Assembly (NCBI GenBank): GCA_000434015.1
Contig: HF999522.1
Location: 62,001 to 126,000, forward strand
Source: Clostridium sp. CAG:571
GTDB taxonomy: Bacteria > Bacillota > Clostridia > TANB77 > CAG-508
DNA length: 64,000 nt
Reading direction: 5' to 3'
The position numbers were made by a program, and so were the translations under genes. The first letter of the stretch is position 1, and each line of letters begins with the position of its first letter. Under the pieces are notes generated by a model that saw only the letters and a list, made by a program, of their open reading frames with translations, did no database searches and was not told where the DNA came from. This document shows positions 27,542-37,937 of this stretch, one piece after another.

Positions 27542-29998
27542 ATGGAAGAAAAACTAGAAATAAAAAAATTAATAGAAGAAAATAATCTTTTTAAAAAAAT
27601 ATCTGGGTATTCAAAAGAATATTTAATGTTAATAAAATTATATTTAATTAATGGTGCATGTGGGTTAAAAAAACAAACAGAAGATCAAGTAGCAAACAAT
27701 ATGATAACTGGATATACTATAAAATCATGTGCAAATGAAAACTATGACTATTTACCATATGTTGTAAATTGTAAACAAAAAATAGAATTAGGTAGTTCAA
27801 GATTTGTAAAAGATTATAAAATAGGACAATTTCTTCCTAAATGCAAAGAATGTAAACTTAAAGAAGAATGTATAAAGTTTATAATAGTAAATTTTATATA
27901 TGAGATTAATAAATACAATCAAGAAAATAGTACTAATATAGGCTATTTAGATGTGATTAATGAAATGCTTGCTGAGCCACAAGAAGAGTTAAAAAATTTT
28001 ACGGATAAATCTATTTTTGAAAAAGTAGATTTCTATGATCTTATTTTTATAAAAACAATATTACAATCAAAATTTATTTATATGTCTGAATTTAATGAAG
28101 AAACTAAAAAAGCAAAATTTAATTATATAAAATTAGATAGCAGAGAAGGCTACGTTCTTTATATAAACAAATTATACGACTTCTATAAAGGTGCGTTCTA
28201 TAGCCAAATTGAGATTGATGTTAATAATTTCAATTTTGAACAAGGAAAAGAAGAAACTAAAAGAGAATATATTTATAAAATAGCGGCTATTTACAGCTAT
28301 TATATGGAGCATGACAAGTTAGATATTATAAAAGCACTAGAAGAGTATTTAAAAGATGGTTGTGGATTGATTAATTCAGAAAGATCATATTATTTTTATG
28401 CAAAGTATAAAAATAAAGTGGCCGAATTACCATATAGTCAAAAAGTTAAACAAACAATAATTAACTTATTTAATTATGTAATTAACTATAATTATAATGG
28501 AAATACACCATATATTCCTATTAATATATTAATGTATACAGAAGATAAAGAAAGTGTAGAAAATATAACAAGAATAATATCTGATTTTATGTGGTTTTTT
28601 AACTTTTTACCAGAAAATAAGGGTTTTTATAAAGAATCTATGAATGATATGATTTTAGATAGACATGTCATTGGAAAAATTTATTATAACTTAGAAACAA
28701 AAGAACAAAGAAAAGGAACTTTAATAATAGAAAATTTTGAAAACCTAATGTATACAGATGACCTTAACTGTAATATGATAATGAATCTATTAACAGATCA
28801 ATTAGAAAGATGTAAAGGTATTTGTACAGTAATATATGGTAAAAAAGAAACAATAGGAACAATAATAGAAAAACATCCTAAACTTAATTATAAAATATTC
28901 GATATAAAATTAGAGTTAGATGAATTAGATATAGATAATTTGTATAAAGTTACTTTTGATAAATTGTCTAGAACAGAAAGAATAGAAGAAAAAGCAAAAA
29001 CAAAATTATATAATTATATTAAATCTTCATATTCTAAAAGTGAAGTAAAAGAAATGGATTATATAAGTGAACTATATACAAAAATAATTCTAGATAAAAA
29101 TAAAACTGTAAATGCAGATAAAACAAAAATGATATTAGAGTCAAATATACCAGATGTATATAATACAAGAAATTTAGGAGAAATATTAGAGGAATTAAAC
29201 TCTTTGGTTGGACTATATAATATAAAAAATCAATTAGATAAATTAATACATTTATTAAAATTTAATAAAAAAGTTAATATGGATATGTCCGAAACAAATT
29301 TGCATATGGTATTTACAGGAAATCCAGGAACAGGAAAAACTACAGTCGCAAGAATAGTTAGTGATATATTATACAATTTAGGATATATAAAACAAAATAA
29401 ACTAGTAGAAGTATCTGCGAAAGATTTAATAGCAGAGTACGTTGGACAAACTTCTGGAAAAACATATAGAACAATGAAATCAGCATTTGGAGGAGTTTTA
29501 TTTATAGATGAGGCATATTCTATATTATCACAAGGTAAAACATCATTTGGACCTGAATGTATAGCAACAATTATAAAAATAATGGAAGATCATAAAAATG
29601 AATTAGTAGTAATTTTTGCTGGATATGAAAAAGAAATGGAAGAGTTTATAAGATCAAATCCAGGACTTAAATCTAGAATTGGTTATCTAATTAAATTTAA
29701 AGATTATAATGTGGATGAACTTATGGAGATATTTAATAAGTTGCTAGAAAAAAACAAATTAAAAATAGAAGATTTAGCAAAAGAAACGGTAAGACAAGTA
29801 ATAACAGATTCTTCTAAGATAGATAATTTTGGTAATGGTAGATTTATAAATAATTTATTCCAAAATATATTAATTGAACATGCTAAAAATACAAGCGAAT
29901 TAGAAGATTTAGATAGGCTATATACAATTACTTTACAAGATATTAATAAAGAAGATTTAGTTGTAAAAAGTAATGAAAGAAAAAGGATTGGATTTTAA
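27542..29998 (+). CDS. Large AAA+ ATPase of the CbbX/SpoVK type
   Basis: 818 residues. The C-terminal 270 are a CbbX/SpoVK-type AAA+ domain: Walker A FTGNPGTGKTTVAR near 596, EYVGQTSGKTYRTMKSA (pore-loop region) near 636, Walker B GGVLFIDEAYS near 656 and the sensor/arginine-finger stretch NPGLKSRIGYLIKF near 705. The N-terminal 540 residues are unfamiliar: a cysteine cluster CKECKLKEEC near 100 and a degenerate second alpha/beta region (GTLIIENFENL near 400) that may be an inactive ATPase fold. Such proteins remodel partner complexes. The gene overlaps the next gene's start. Confidence 0.78.
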   Translation: MEEKLEIKKLIEENNLFKKISGYSKEYLMLIKLYLINGACGLKKQTEDQVANNMITGYTIKSCANENYDYLPYVVNCKQKIELGSSRFVKDYKIGQFLPKCKECKLKEECIKFIIVNFIYEINKYNQENSTNIGYLDVINEMLAEPQEELKNFTDKSIFEKVDFYDLIFIKTILQSKFIYMSEFNEETKKAKFNYIKLDSREGYVLYINKLYDFYKGAFYSQIEIDVNNFNFEQGKEETKREYIYKIAAIYSYYMEHDKLDIIKALEEYLKDGCGLINSERSYYFYAKYKNKVAELPYSQKVKQTIINLFNYVINYNYNGNTPYIPINILMYTEDKESVENITRIISDFMWFFNFLPENKGFYKESMNDMILDRHVIGKIYYNLETKEQRKGTLIIENFENLMYTDDLNCNMIMNLLTDQLERCKGICTVIYGKKETIGTIIEKHPKLNYKIFDIKLELDELDIDNLYKVTFDKLSRTERIEEKAKTKLYNYIKSSYSKSEVKEMDYISELYTKIILDKNKTVNADKTKMILESNIPDVYNTRNLGEILEELNSLVGLYNIKNQLDKLIHLLKFNKKVNMDMSETNLHMVFTGNPGTGKTTVARIVSDILYNLGYIKQNKLVEVSAKDLIAEYVGQTSGKTYRTMKSAFGGVLFIDEAYSILSQGKTSFGPECIATIIKIMEDHKNELVVIFAGYEKEMEEFIRSNPGLKSRIGYLIKFKDYNVDELMEIFNKLLEKNKLKIEDLAKETVRQVITDSSKIDNFGNGRFINNLFQNILIEHAKNTSELEDLDRLYTITLQDINKEDLVVKSNERKRIGF

Positions 29999-29999
29999 A

Positions 30000-30320
30000 A
30001 TGTATTATGTATATATGTTGAGATGTAAAGATAATTCTATATACACAGGAATTACAAAAGATTTAACAAGAAGGATGAAAGAACACTTTGAAAAAACAGA
30101 TAAGTGTGCTAAATATACACGTTATCATGAGGCTTCTAAATTAGAATTAGCTTGGCAAACAGAAACAAAAGCTTTAGCTTCTAAATTAGAATATCATATA
30201 AAAAAAGATTTAAATAAAAAACAAAAAGAAGAATTAATAAGAAAACCAGAGAATATAGAGAAATTCTTGTCTGATAAAATTAATTGTGATGAATTTATTC
30301 ATATGAAAAGTAAAGTATAA
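30000..30320 (+). CDS. GIY-YIG domain protein (UPF0213/YhbQ-like)
   Basis: 106 residues from the ATG at 30000, which lies just after the preceding stop. The motif is YYVYMLRCKDNSIYTGIT with the GIY/YIG pair and DLTRRMKEH with the conserved arginine. This is the small, stand-alone GIY-YIG nuclease family of uncertain role in DNA metabolism. A solo REP-like repeat follows its stop codon. Confidence 0.85.
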   Translation: MYYVYMLRCKDNSIYTGITKDLTRRMKEHFEKTDKCAKYTRYHEASKLELAWQTETKALASKLEYHIKKDLNKKQKEELIRKPENIEKFLSDKINCDEFIHMKSKV

Positions 30321-30330
30321 AAATTTTATC

Positions 30331-30346
30331 TTTTTGCCCCGTCCCC
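30331..30346 (+). repeat. Solo REP-like repeat in front of miaB
   Basis: TTTTTGCCCCGTCCCC is identical to the right repeat of the transposase unit at 21430, including the upstream AATTTTATC context, but no transposase is nearby. It looks like a transposed REP copy that landed in the gap before miaB. Confidence 0.8.
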
Positions 30347-30371
30347 GATGGCAAAGTTTGGAGGAATGATA

Positions 30372-31760
30372 GTGAAAAAAGAAGATGTACAAAAACAAAT
30401 GGAGTTTATAACAAAAGTTAAAAAAATAAATGAAGGAAAAAATTTAAATTATTATATTCTAACAATGGGATGTCAGTTGAATGAAAATGATTCTGAAAAA
30501 ATTTGTGGAATGATAGAAAATATGGGATATTCTAAAACTGATGATTTAAATGAAGCTGATCTTGTGTTATTTAATACTTGTTGTGTTAGAGAAAATGCAG
30601 AAGATAAACTTTTTGGAAAATTAGGTGAGGTTAAAAAAATAAAGGAAAAAAGAGGTACAATTATTGCTATTGGTGGATGTATGATGCAAGAAAAACATAT
30701 TCAAGAAAAATTAAAAAAGAGTTATCCTTTTTTTGATATTATTTTTGGAACACATACTATTCATAAGTTTCCAGAAGATTTGTATAGGGTAATGCAAAAT
30801 GAAAAACAAATTCAAGATATATTAGATATAGATGGAGAGATAATAGAAGGTTTACCAATAAAAAGAAATGATAAAATTAGAGCATCTGTTACTATAATGA
30901 ATGGTTGTAATAATTTTTGTACATATTGTATTGTTCCATATGTGCGTGGAAGAGAAAGAAGTAGGGATCCTGAAGATATTATTAATGAAGTAAAAAGTTT
31001 AGCCAAAGAAGGGTATAAAGAGATAACTCTTTTGGGACAGAATGTAAATTCATATAAAGGAAATGGAAATTTAGGAATAAATAAATTTTCTGAACTTTTG
31101 AGAGCAGTAAATGAAATTGACGGACTAGAAAGAATAAGATTTATATCTCCACATCCAAAAGATTTTACAGATGATGTAATAGAAGCGGTTAGAGATTGTA
31201 AAAAAGTTTGCAAGATAATACATTTACCACTTCAATCTGGAAGTAGCAAAGTGTTAAAAACAATGAATAGAAAATATACAAAAGAAAAATATTTAGATTT
31301 AGTTGAAAAAATGAAAAAGAAAATACCAGATCTTAAATTATCAACAGATATTATTGTAGGTTTTCCTGGTGAAACAGAAGAAGATTTTGAAGATACTTTA
31401 GATGTTGTAAGTAAAGTGAAATTTGAACAAGTATTTATGTTTATATATTCAAGAAGAGTTGGAACTCCAGCAGATAAAATGGAAAATCAAATTCCAGAAG
31501 AAGTGAAACATAAAAGATTTGACAAATTAAAAGCTTTAGTGGAAAGTCAGATAGAAGAAAATAATAAAAAATATGTAGGGACTAAACAAAAAATATTAAT
31601 AGAAGGAAAAAGTAAAACAAACGAAAAAGTATTAACAGGAAGAACAGATAGTAATAAGGTTGTTAATTTAGAAGCAAGCGAAGACTTGATAGGAAAATAT
31701 GTTAATGTTAATATTGTTTCTGAACATATGTGGTATTTGAAAGGGGAAATAAATGAATAG
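30372..31760 (+). CDS. miaB: tRNA-2-methylthio-N6-isopentenyladenosine synthase
   Basis: 462 residues from the GTG at 30372, which has GGAGGA at correct spacing; the ATGs at 30348 and 30366 are worse placed. The methylthiotransferase N-domain has three cysteines (MGCQLNENDSE, FNTCCVRENA, IGGCMMQEKH), then the radical-SAM motif CNNFCTYCIVP and a TRAM domain at the end. It adds the methylthio group to A37 of tRNAs reading UNN codons. It overlaps the next gene by 8 bases. Confidence 0.93.
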   Translation: MKKEDVQKQMEFITKVKKINEGKNLNYYILTMGCQLNENDSEKICGMIENMGYSKTDDLNEADLVLFNTCCVRENAEDKLFGKLGEVKKIKEKRGTIIAIGGCMMQEKHIQEKLKKSYPFFDIIFGTHTIHKFPEDLYRVMQNEKQIQDILDIDGEIIEGLPIKRNDKIRASVTIMNGCNNFCTYCIVPYVRGRERSRDPEDIINEVKSLAKEGYKEITLLGQNVNSYKGNGNLGINKFSELLRAVNEIDGLERIRFISPHPKDFTDDVIEAVRDCKKVCKIIHLPLQSGSSKVLKTMNRKYTKEKYLDLVEKMKKKIPDLKLSTDIIVGFPGETEEDFEDTLDVVSKVKFEQVFMFIYSRRVGTPADKMENQIPEEVKHKRFDKLKALVESQIEENNKKYVGTKQKILIEGKSKTNEKVLTGRTDSNKVVNLEASEDLIGKYVNVNIVSEHMWYLKGEINE

Positions 31761-32448
31761 TAAAGAAGATAAAAATAGTATTTCTGAAGGAAAGATTAGA
31801 GAAGTAGCAAATCGCATTTTTGTTGGAGATATAACATGGGAGCAAGCAGCAAAAACTTTAAAGATGGCAGAAAAAACATTAAGAAAACAAGTAAGCGAAC
31901 TTTGTAAAAAAGATGAAGAGTTAAGAAGAAGGTTCTTTGTATATTCTACAACAAGAAGAAATAAACATGAAGAAATAAATATGCCAGCAGTTATAATAGA
32001 TATGGTAGAAAAAGAAAAATCTTTATTTCAAATGGCAGAAACTTTAGGAATAACAAAAGAAAGTTTAAGAACTTTAATAAAAAAACAACAAGATCCGATT
32101 TTAAATGATTTATTAAGAGAACATTTTGATAGAAAAAAACATAAAAAACTAATGGAGGCTCCAGAAAAAGAACGAGTTCAAAAGAAAGTAAAAGAATATA
32201 TTTTTGAACATCCTGAATATATTCCAAAGCTAAAATTAGATTCAAGTTCTATTCAAGTAGAAAAAACTAAAGTGGATAGTTTCCTTTTTGAAGTGGAAAA
32301 AAAGAAAAGCGGAGGAATGACAGAAAAAGCAATAGCTGAATCTATGGGAATTGGACCAGAATATATAAGAAGAGCAAGACAAAGAGCAGCTAAATTAAGA
32401 ATGCTATTAGAAGAACAAAAAAAGAATTATGGTATAGAAGAACATTAA
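31753..32448 (+). CDS. Unrecognised helix-turn-helix-rich protein
   Basis: 231 residues, highly charged. It has at least three HTH-like units (GDITWEQAAKTLKMAEKTLRK; FQMAETLGITKESLRTLIKK; MTEKAIAESMGIGPEYIRRA) in an arrangement like the 23972 protein. It overlaps miaB and sits before mutS, so all three are probably co-transcribed. A nucleic-acid-binding role is likely; no family name is recognised. Confidence 0.6.
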   Translation: MNSKEDKNSISEGKIREVANRIFVGDITWEQAAKTLKMAEKTLRKQVSELCKKDEELRRRFFVYSTTRRNKHEEINMPAVIIDMVEKEKSLFQMAETLGITKESLRTLIKKQQDPILNDLLREHFDRKKHKKLMEAPEKERVQKKVKEYIFEHPEYIPKLKLDSSSIQVEKTKVDSFLFEVEKKKSGGMTEKAIAESMGIGPEYIRRARQRAAKLRMLLEEQKKNYGIEEH

Positions 32449-32493
32449 TAAGCTTAAAAGAAACTGAGAAGGGATAGGAAAAGAGGAGAAAAT

Positions 32494-35108
32494 ATGGCAG
32501 AATATTCACCAATGATGCAACATTATTTGGATACAAAAAGTAAATATAAAGATTGTATTTTATTTTATCGTTTAGGCGATTTTTATGAAATGTTTTTTGA
32601 TGATGCAATTACAACATCTAGAGAATTAGAACTTACTTTAACAGGAAAAGATTGTGGACAAGAGGAAAGAGCTCCAATGTGTGGTATACCATTTCATGCA
32701 GCTGAGAATTATATAGCAAAACTTATAACAAAAGGATATAAGGTTGCTATTTGTGAGCAATTAGAAGATCCAAAACAAGCCAAAGGAATAGTAAAAAGAG
32801 ATGTAATAAGAGTAGTAACTCCTGGAACAGTTATTGAAACAAATTTACTAGAAGAAAAGAAAAATAATTATATAATGGCAATATACAAAACTGGAATATT
32901 TTTTGGAATAGCGGTTTGTGATATATCTACAGGTGATTTTTATGGAGCAGAAATTAAAGAAACTAATAATTTTGCAAAATTATTAGATGAAATATCAAGA
33001 TATTCTCCAGCAGAAATTGTTGTAAATAATATGATGTATGCTTCTATAGATGAAATAAATAAAATAAAAGAAAGATTTAATTTATATATATCTAAAGTTG
33101 AGGAGAGTACTTTTTCAGAAGATACTGATAGATTGTTAAAAGAATATGAAATAATAGATGATGCACAAAATAAAATAAAAAATCTTAAAAATAATATATC
33201 TGTTTTAGCTATTAATGCACTTCTTACATATTTAAATGATACACAAAAAACAAGACTTGATCATATAAATAAAATTATAATATATAACCAAGTAAAATAT
33301 ATGGCACTTGATATAAATGCAAGAAGAAACTTAGAGCTAACAGAAAAAATGAGAGATAAGTCTAAAAAAGGTACATTACTTTGGGTTTTAGATAAAACAT
33401 CTACTTCTATGGGAGGTAGACTTTTAAGAAGATGGATTAATGATCCATTAGTAGATGTAAATGAAATTAATTTAAGATTAGAAGCGGTAAAAGAGTTAAA
33501 AAATAGTATCATTTTAAGAGGAGATATAATAGAAGCTTTAAAAAAGGTATATGATATAGAAAGACTTGCTGCTAAAATTGCATATGGAAGTGCAAACGGT
33601 AGAGATTTAATATCTTTAAAGAATTCTGCAAAGCAACTTCCAAAGGTAAAACAAGTATTAAGTGAAACAAATTCTGTTTTGCTTAGCAGTATATATCAAA
33701 ATTTAGATGTATTAGATGATATTTATGCTCTTATAGATAAGGCAATTGTAGATGAACCACCAATTTCTGTTAAGGAAGGTGACTTAATAAAAATTGGGTA
33801 TGACGAGGAAATAGATAAATTGAAAACAGCAACAACACAAGGAAAAAATTGGATTATTGAATTAGAAGCAAAAGAAAGAGAAAAAACAGGAATAAAAGGA
33901 TTAAAAGTAGGATTTAATAAGGTTTTTGGATATTTTATCGAAGTTACTAAATCAAATTTATCACAAGTTCCAGATAGATTTATAAGAAAACAAACATTAG
34001 CAAATTGTGAAAGATATATAACAGAGGAGTTAAAAAATTTAGAAAATCAAATTCTAGGAGCAGAAGAAAAAGTTGTAAATTTAGAATATAATGCTTTTAC
34101 AAAAGTAAGAGAAAGCATAGAAAATCAGATACAAAGACTTCAAAAATCAGCTCATTTAATAGCTACTTTAGATGTACTTTGTTCACTTGCAACTGTGGCA
34201 GAAGATTATAATTATAATATGCCAATAGTTGATGAAGAAGGAATTATAGATATAAAAGATGGTCGTCATCCTGTTATAGAAAAAATGTTACCAACAGGAA
34301 GTTTTGTACGGAAATGATACATATTTAGATGAAGATGATAATCGCTTAGCAATAATTACAGGACCAAATATGGCTGGTAAATCTACATATATGAGACAAG
34401 TTGCATTAATAGTACTTATGGCACAAATTGGAAGTTTTGTACCAGCAAGTTATGCCAAAATAGGTGTTGTAGATAAAATTTTTACAAGAGTTGGTGCATC
34501 TGATGATTTAAGCATGGGACAAAGTACTTTTATGGTAGAGATGATGGAGGTTGCATCAATATTAAAAGAAGCAACTAAAAATAGTTTGGTTATATTAGAT
34601 GAAATAGGAAGAGGAACATCTACATATGATGGACTTTCAATTGCTTGGGCTGTTGCTGAGTATATAGCAGACAAAGAAAAATGTGGGGCTAAAACACTTT
34701 TTGCAACACACTATCATGAATTAACAGAGTTAGAAAACAAACTAGATGGTGTTAAAAACTATTCAATAGCAGTAAAAGAAAAAGGTGAAGACATTATATT
34801 TTTACGAAAAATTGTAGAAGGCGGAACAGATGAAAGTTATGGTGTACATGTAGCAAGACTTGCAGGTGTTCCACAAAATGTAACTAAAAGAGCAAACGAA
34901 ATATTAAGAAGTTTGGAAAGAAAAAGTGTTTTAAGGGATAATAAATCTAAAGAAAAAGAAGATAAAAAACAAGTAGCAGGTCAATTTGATATGTTTAATT
35001 ATAAAATAGCTGAAATTGCACATGAAATAGACAAAATTGATTTGAACCGGTTTAACACCAATAGAAGCTTTGAATACATTGATGAGAATAAAAGAAAAAA
35101 TGAGCTAA
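32494..35108 (+). CDS. mutS: DNA mismatch repair protein MutS, expressed through two CGG +1 frameshifts
   Basis: Frames 32494-34308, 34310-35047 and 35049-35108 join by skipping the C of in-frame CGG at 34309 and 35048, giving 870 residues, the usual MutS length. Domain I has the mismatch-reading GDFYEMFF near 31. The ABC ATPase is all beyond the first shift: GPNMAGKST near 620 and DEIGRGTST near 697. Shift one gives SFV-G-NDTYLDE, matching the family's conserved F(V/I)xNDTYLD. Shift two gives IDLN-G-LTPIEAL, the conserved C-terminal motif; unshifted reading (RFNTNRSFEY) destroys it. Both junctions fit the family exactly, so the gene is intact under recoding and not a pseudogene. RBS is AAGAGGAG. 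Confidence 0.93.
34309..34311 (+). other. CGG +1 recoding site 1 (mutS)
   Basis: Zero frame GTA CGG AAA TGA; shifted reading GTA GGA AAT GAT gives the conserved NDTYLD motif, glycine 606. Confidence 0.9.
35048..35050 (+). other. CGG +1 recoding site 2 (mutS)
   Basis: Zero frame AAC CGG TTT AAC; shifted reading AAC GGT TTA ACA gives the conserved LTPIEAL end, glycine 852. Confidence 0.9.
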
Positions 35109-35230
35109 AAAGTACAAAATATGAAAAAAGATATAAGTTAAAATAAAAATTAAAAATATTTAAATATATGCAATAAAAAGATGTTATTTAGTAATAAATT
35201 TAGGTAGATATATATATAATAATTTAATAT

Positions 35231-35329
35231 AAAAAATAAAATGTATTAAAATATATTTATATATTCCTCAAAATTATATGATTTTGAAAAAATATATAAA
35301 GTTTAAAATTTAAATACATTTTATTTTTT
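35231..35329 (+). terminator. Long inverted repeat between mutS and sspH-like gene
   Basis: AAAAAATAAAATGTATT at 35231-35247 pairs perfectly with AATACATTTTATTTTTT at 35313-35329. It ends in T on one strand and begins with A on the other, so it could terminate both convergent genes. Confidence 0.6.
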
Positions 35330-35389
35330 TGGTTTTACACAATTATTAATAAAGCTATTAAAAAATATTGCTAGTTTTTATATATAATA

Positions 35390-35566
35390 TTAAGGTTCAT
35401 TTTCATATAAATCTTCTATATAAACATTTCTTTCTTCATTATTATCAATAAATCCAACTTTTGCAATATTATTATCAATTTCTTGAATCCATACAGGTCT
35501 ATCATCATAATATACATCATGCAATTTTTTGTTTTTTAATATTTCAGAAACTCTTTTGTTATTCAT
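35390..35566 (-). CDS. sspH: Small acid-soluble spore protein, H-type-like
   Basis: A 58-residue protein on the minus strand with a GGAGGTA ribosome-binding site. It begins MNNKRVSEILKNKK and continues DVYYDDRPVWIQEID, closely following the SspH pattern (xxRxxEIlxSxxxixVxYxGxPVWIexvD) and ending in an acidic ED/E segment. SASP-H proteins are made in the forespore. This gene is direct, though small, evidence that the organism belongs to a spore-forming lineage. It lies in an otherwise empty gap between mutS and the nucleoside kinase. Confidence 0.75.
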   Translation of the reverse strand: MNNKRVSEILKNKKLHDVYYDDRPVWIQEIDNNIAKVGFIDNNEERNVYIEDLYENEP

Positions 35567-35935
35567 AAAAATACCTCCAATTGTTATACATTAATAATAG
35601 TATATACAAACTGTAGGAAAAATATGTAATTTTTATTTTAAAAGTTATAAAAAAAGATATGATTATAATAAAATGTAATATATATTTTATTATATATAGG
35701 TTATATAAGTTAGGTGAAAAGTTAAATAAAAAATAACAAATGTAAGTAAAAATTATTTTTAATAATATTAATAGAATAAAGAATTATATGATAAAGCTAA
35801 GATTGAAAGAGTATAAGTAATATAAGATAAAAAATCAAATATAGTTACAAGCTTTAAAAGTAGAGAAATAAGAATGCTTGACTTAGTATAAATAAAGTTA
35901 TAAAATGTCTTACAGACAAATGAGGAGGAAAATTT
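35567..35935 (+). promoter_or_regulatory. Intergenic region with the promoter of the nucleoside kinase
   Basis: TTGACT at 35878-35883 and TAAAAT at 35901-35906 (17-base spacer) form a likely sigma-A promoter for the gene at 35936. The rest of the gap is plain A/T sequence. A forespore promoter for the leftward spore gene is expected near 35590-35640, but I cannot define it. Confidence 0.6.
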
Positions 35936-37576
35936 ATGCAAATTATATATGAAGAATACATAATTGATGTAAAAAAAGGAACTAGAGTAGTAGATTTGTT
36001 AAAAGACGAAATAGCTAAATCTAGAAATAAAGTAATAGCTTGTCGTTTTAATAATGAAGTCAAATCACTTAGTTATGAAATAGATTCAGATGGAAAAATA
36101 GAATTGATAGATCTTACAGATAAAGATGGAATAAGAATTTATAGAAGAGGATTAATTTATATAATAGGAAAAGCTTTTTATGAAACTTACCCAGAAGCAC
36201 TTCTTACAATAAATTACCAATTATCAAATAGTTTACTTGGTGAAGTTGACAATATGAAAGTTACAAAAGAAATGATAGAAAAAGTAGATAAAAAGGTAAA
36301 AGAAATAATAAAAAGAGATGCAGAGATAAAAAAAGTTGCAATGACAAAAGAAGAAGCTGAAAAATTTTATCAAGAAAATCATACTCTAAAAGGTAAATTA
36401 CAATTAGATGTAAAAAATAAAAAAGAAATTATGCTATATTATTGTGAGGATTATTATAATTATTTTTATGGAGTAATGCCACTATCTACTGGAATTATTG
36501 ATATTTATGAATTATTAGAATATGACGGTAGATTTTTAGTTAGATATCCAAGTAGAAAAAATCCAAACGAATTACCTGAATTCAAAGAAAATAAAAAACT
36601 TTTAGCAACATTAGATGAATATGAAGATTTACATGAAACGTTAAATGTTCATACATTATATAAATTAAATAAAATAGTTGATGAAAATAGAATAAAAGAT
36701 TATATTTTATTAGATGAAGCTTTGCACGAAAAGAAAATGGCACAGATAGCAGATGATATTGTAAAAAGAGGCAAAGTAAAAGTAGTATTAATTGCAGGTC
36801 CATCATCTTCAGGAAAAACAACTTTTGCAAGAAGATTAGGCTTACAATTAAGATTAAATGGATTAAAACCAGTTACTATATCTGTAGATAATTATTTTGT
36901 AGAAAGAAATCAAAATCCAAAAGATGAATTTGGAAATTATGATTTTGAATGTTTAGAAGCAATAGATATAGATTTATTTAATAGTCATATTTTGAAATTA
37001 TTAAATGGTGAAGAGATAAAAGTTCCAACATTTGATTTTGAACATGGTACTAAATTATATAAAGGAAATACAATGAAACTTGAGGATGACCAAATCTTGG
37101 TAATAGAAGGTATACATTGTTTAAATGATAAACTTACTCCACTAATACCAAAAGAACAAAAATATAAAGTATATATTAGTGCTTTAACTGTTTTAAATAT
37201 AGATTATTATAATAGAATTTCTACAACAGATACAAGATTAATTAGAAGAATTGTTAGAGATAATCAGTTTAGAGGGTATTCAGCATTACATACATTAAAA
37301 ATGTGGGATTCTGTAAATAGAGGGGAAGAAAGAAATATATTCCCATATCAAGAAGAAGCAGATAGTATGTTTAATTCATCTTTAATATATGAACTAGCAG
37401 TATTAAAAGATTATGCAATGCCATTATTAAAAGAAATAGACAATTCTCATCCAGAGTTTTCAGAAGCAAAAAGAATATATAGAATGCTTGGATATTTTGA
37501 ATCAATTCCTGGAGAGTATGTACCACAAAATTCTTTATTAAGAGAATTTATAGGAGAAAGTATTTTCGAAGAATAA
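35936..37576 (+). CDS. Nucleoside (uridine-type) kinase with N-terminal TGS-like domain
   Basis: 546 residues. The first 65 residues resemble a TGS/ubiquitin-like domain and the next 170 resemble the second additional domain of threonyl-tRNA synthetase (including an H-containing stretch QENHTLKG). Residues about 275-500 are a uridine-kinase-like P-loop kinase: GPSSSGKTTFARRL near 286 and DNYF near 316. This composite is a known family annotated as nucleoside kinase in Firmicutes. It probably phosphorylates a ribonucleoside; the substrate is unproved. Confidence 0.88.
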   Translation: MQIIYEEYIIDVKKGTRVVDLLKDEIAKSRNKVIACRFNNEVKSLSYEIDSDGKIELIDLTDKDGIRIYRRGLIYIIGKAFYETYPEALLTINYQLSNSLLGEVDNMKVTKEMIEKVDKKVKEIIKRDAEIKKVAMTKEEAEKFYQENHTLKGKLQLDVKNKKEIMLYYCEDYYNYFYGVMPLSTGIIDIYELLEYDGRFLVRYPSRKNPNELPEFKENKKLLATLDEYEDLHETLNVHTLYKLNKIVDENRIKDYILLDEALHEKKMAQIADDIVKRGKVKVVLIAGPSSSGKTTFARRLGLQLRLNGLKPVTISVDNYFVERNQNPKDEFGNYDFECLEAIDIDLFNSHILKLLNGEEIKVPTFDFEHGTKLYKGNTMKLEDDQILVIEGIHCLNDKLTPLIPKEQKYKVYISALTVLNIDYYNRISTTDTRLIRRIVRDNQFRGYSALHTLKMWDSVNRGEERNIFPYQEEADSMFNSSLIYELAVLKDYAMPLLKEIDNSHPEFSEAKRIYRMLGYFESIPGEYVPQNSLLREFIGESIFEE

Positions 37577-37612
37577 TATAAATAAAATAGTCTTTTATTT
37601 TGGAGGAAAAAA

Positions 37613-37921
37613 ATGTTAAGTAACTTTACAAAAATTGATGAAGAATTTATATGTGAAAATTGTGGTAAGCATGTACCAAAATTAGGTTATACATGTAGAA
37701 ATCATTGTCCATATTGTTTACATTCTAAACATGTAGATATAAATCCAGGAGATAGAGCAGAAACTTGCCATGGAACATTAGAACCAATCGGCTTAGAAAT
37801 AGATTCTAAAAAAGGATATGTAATTATATTTAAATGTAAAAAATGTGGTAAAATTAGAAAAAATAAAGCTGCTAAAGATGATAATATGGATTTAATAATA
37901 AAATTAAGTGCAAAGCATTAG
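37613..37921 (+). CDS. RNHCP domain zinc protein
   Basis: 102 residues. The motif CRNHCPYCLHSKHVDINPGDR names the RNHCP family. Additional cysteine pairs (FICENCGK, FKCKKCGK) suggest two zinc sites. Function is unknown; RNA binding is a common guess. Good GGAGG site. Confidence 0.88.
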   Translation: MLSNFTKIDEEFICENCGKHVPKLGYTCRNHCPYCLHSKHVDINPGDRAETCHGTLEPIGLEIDSKKGYVIIFKCKKCGKIRKNKAAKDDNMDLIIKLSAKH

Positions 37922-37937
37922 AAAAGAAGGTATTTTA

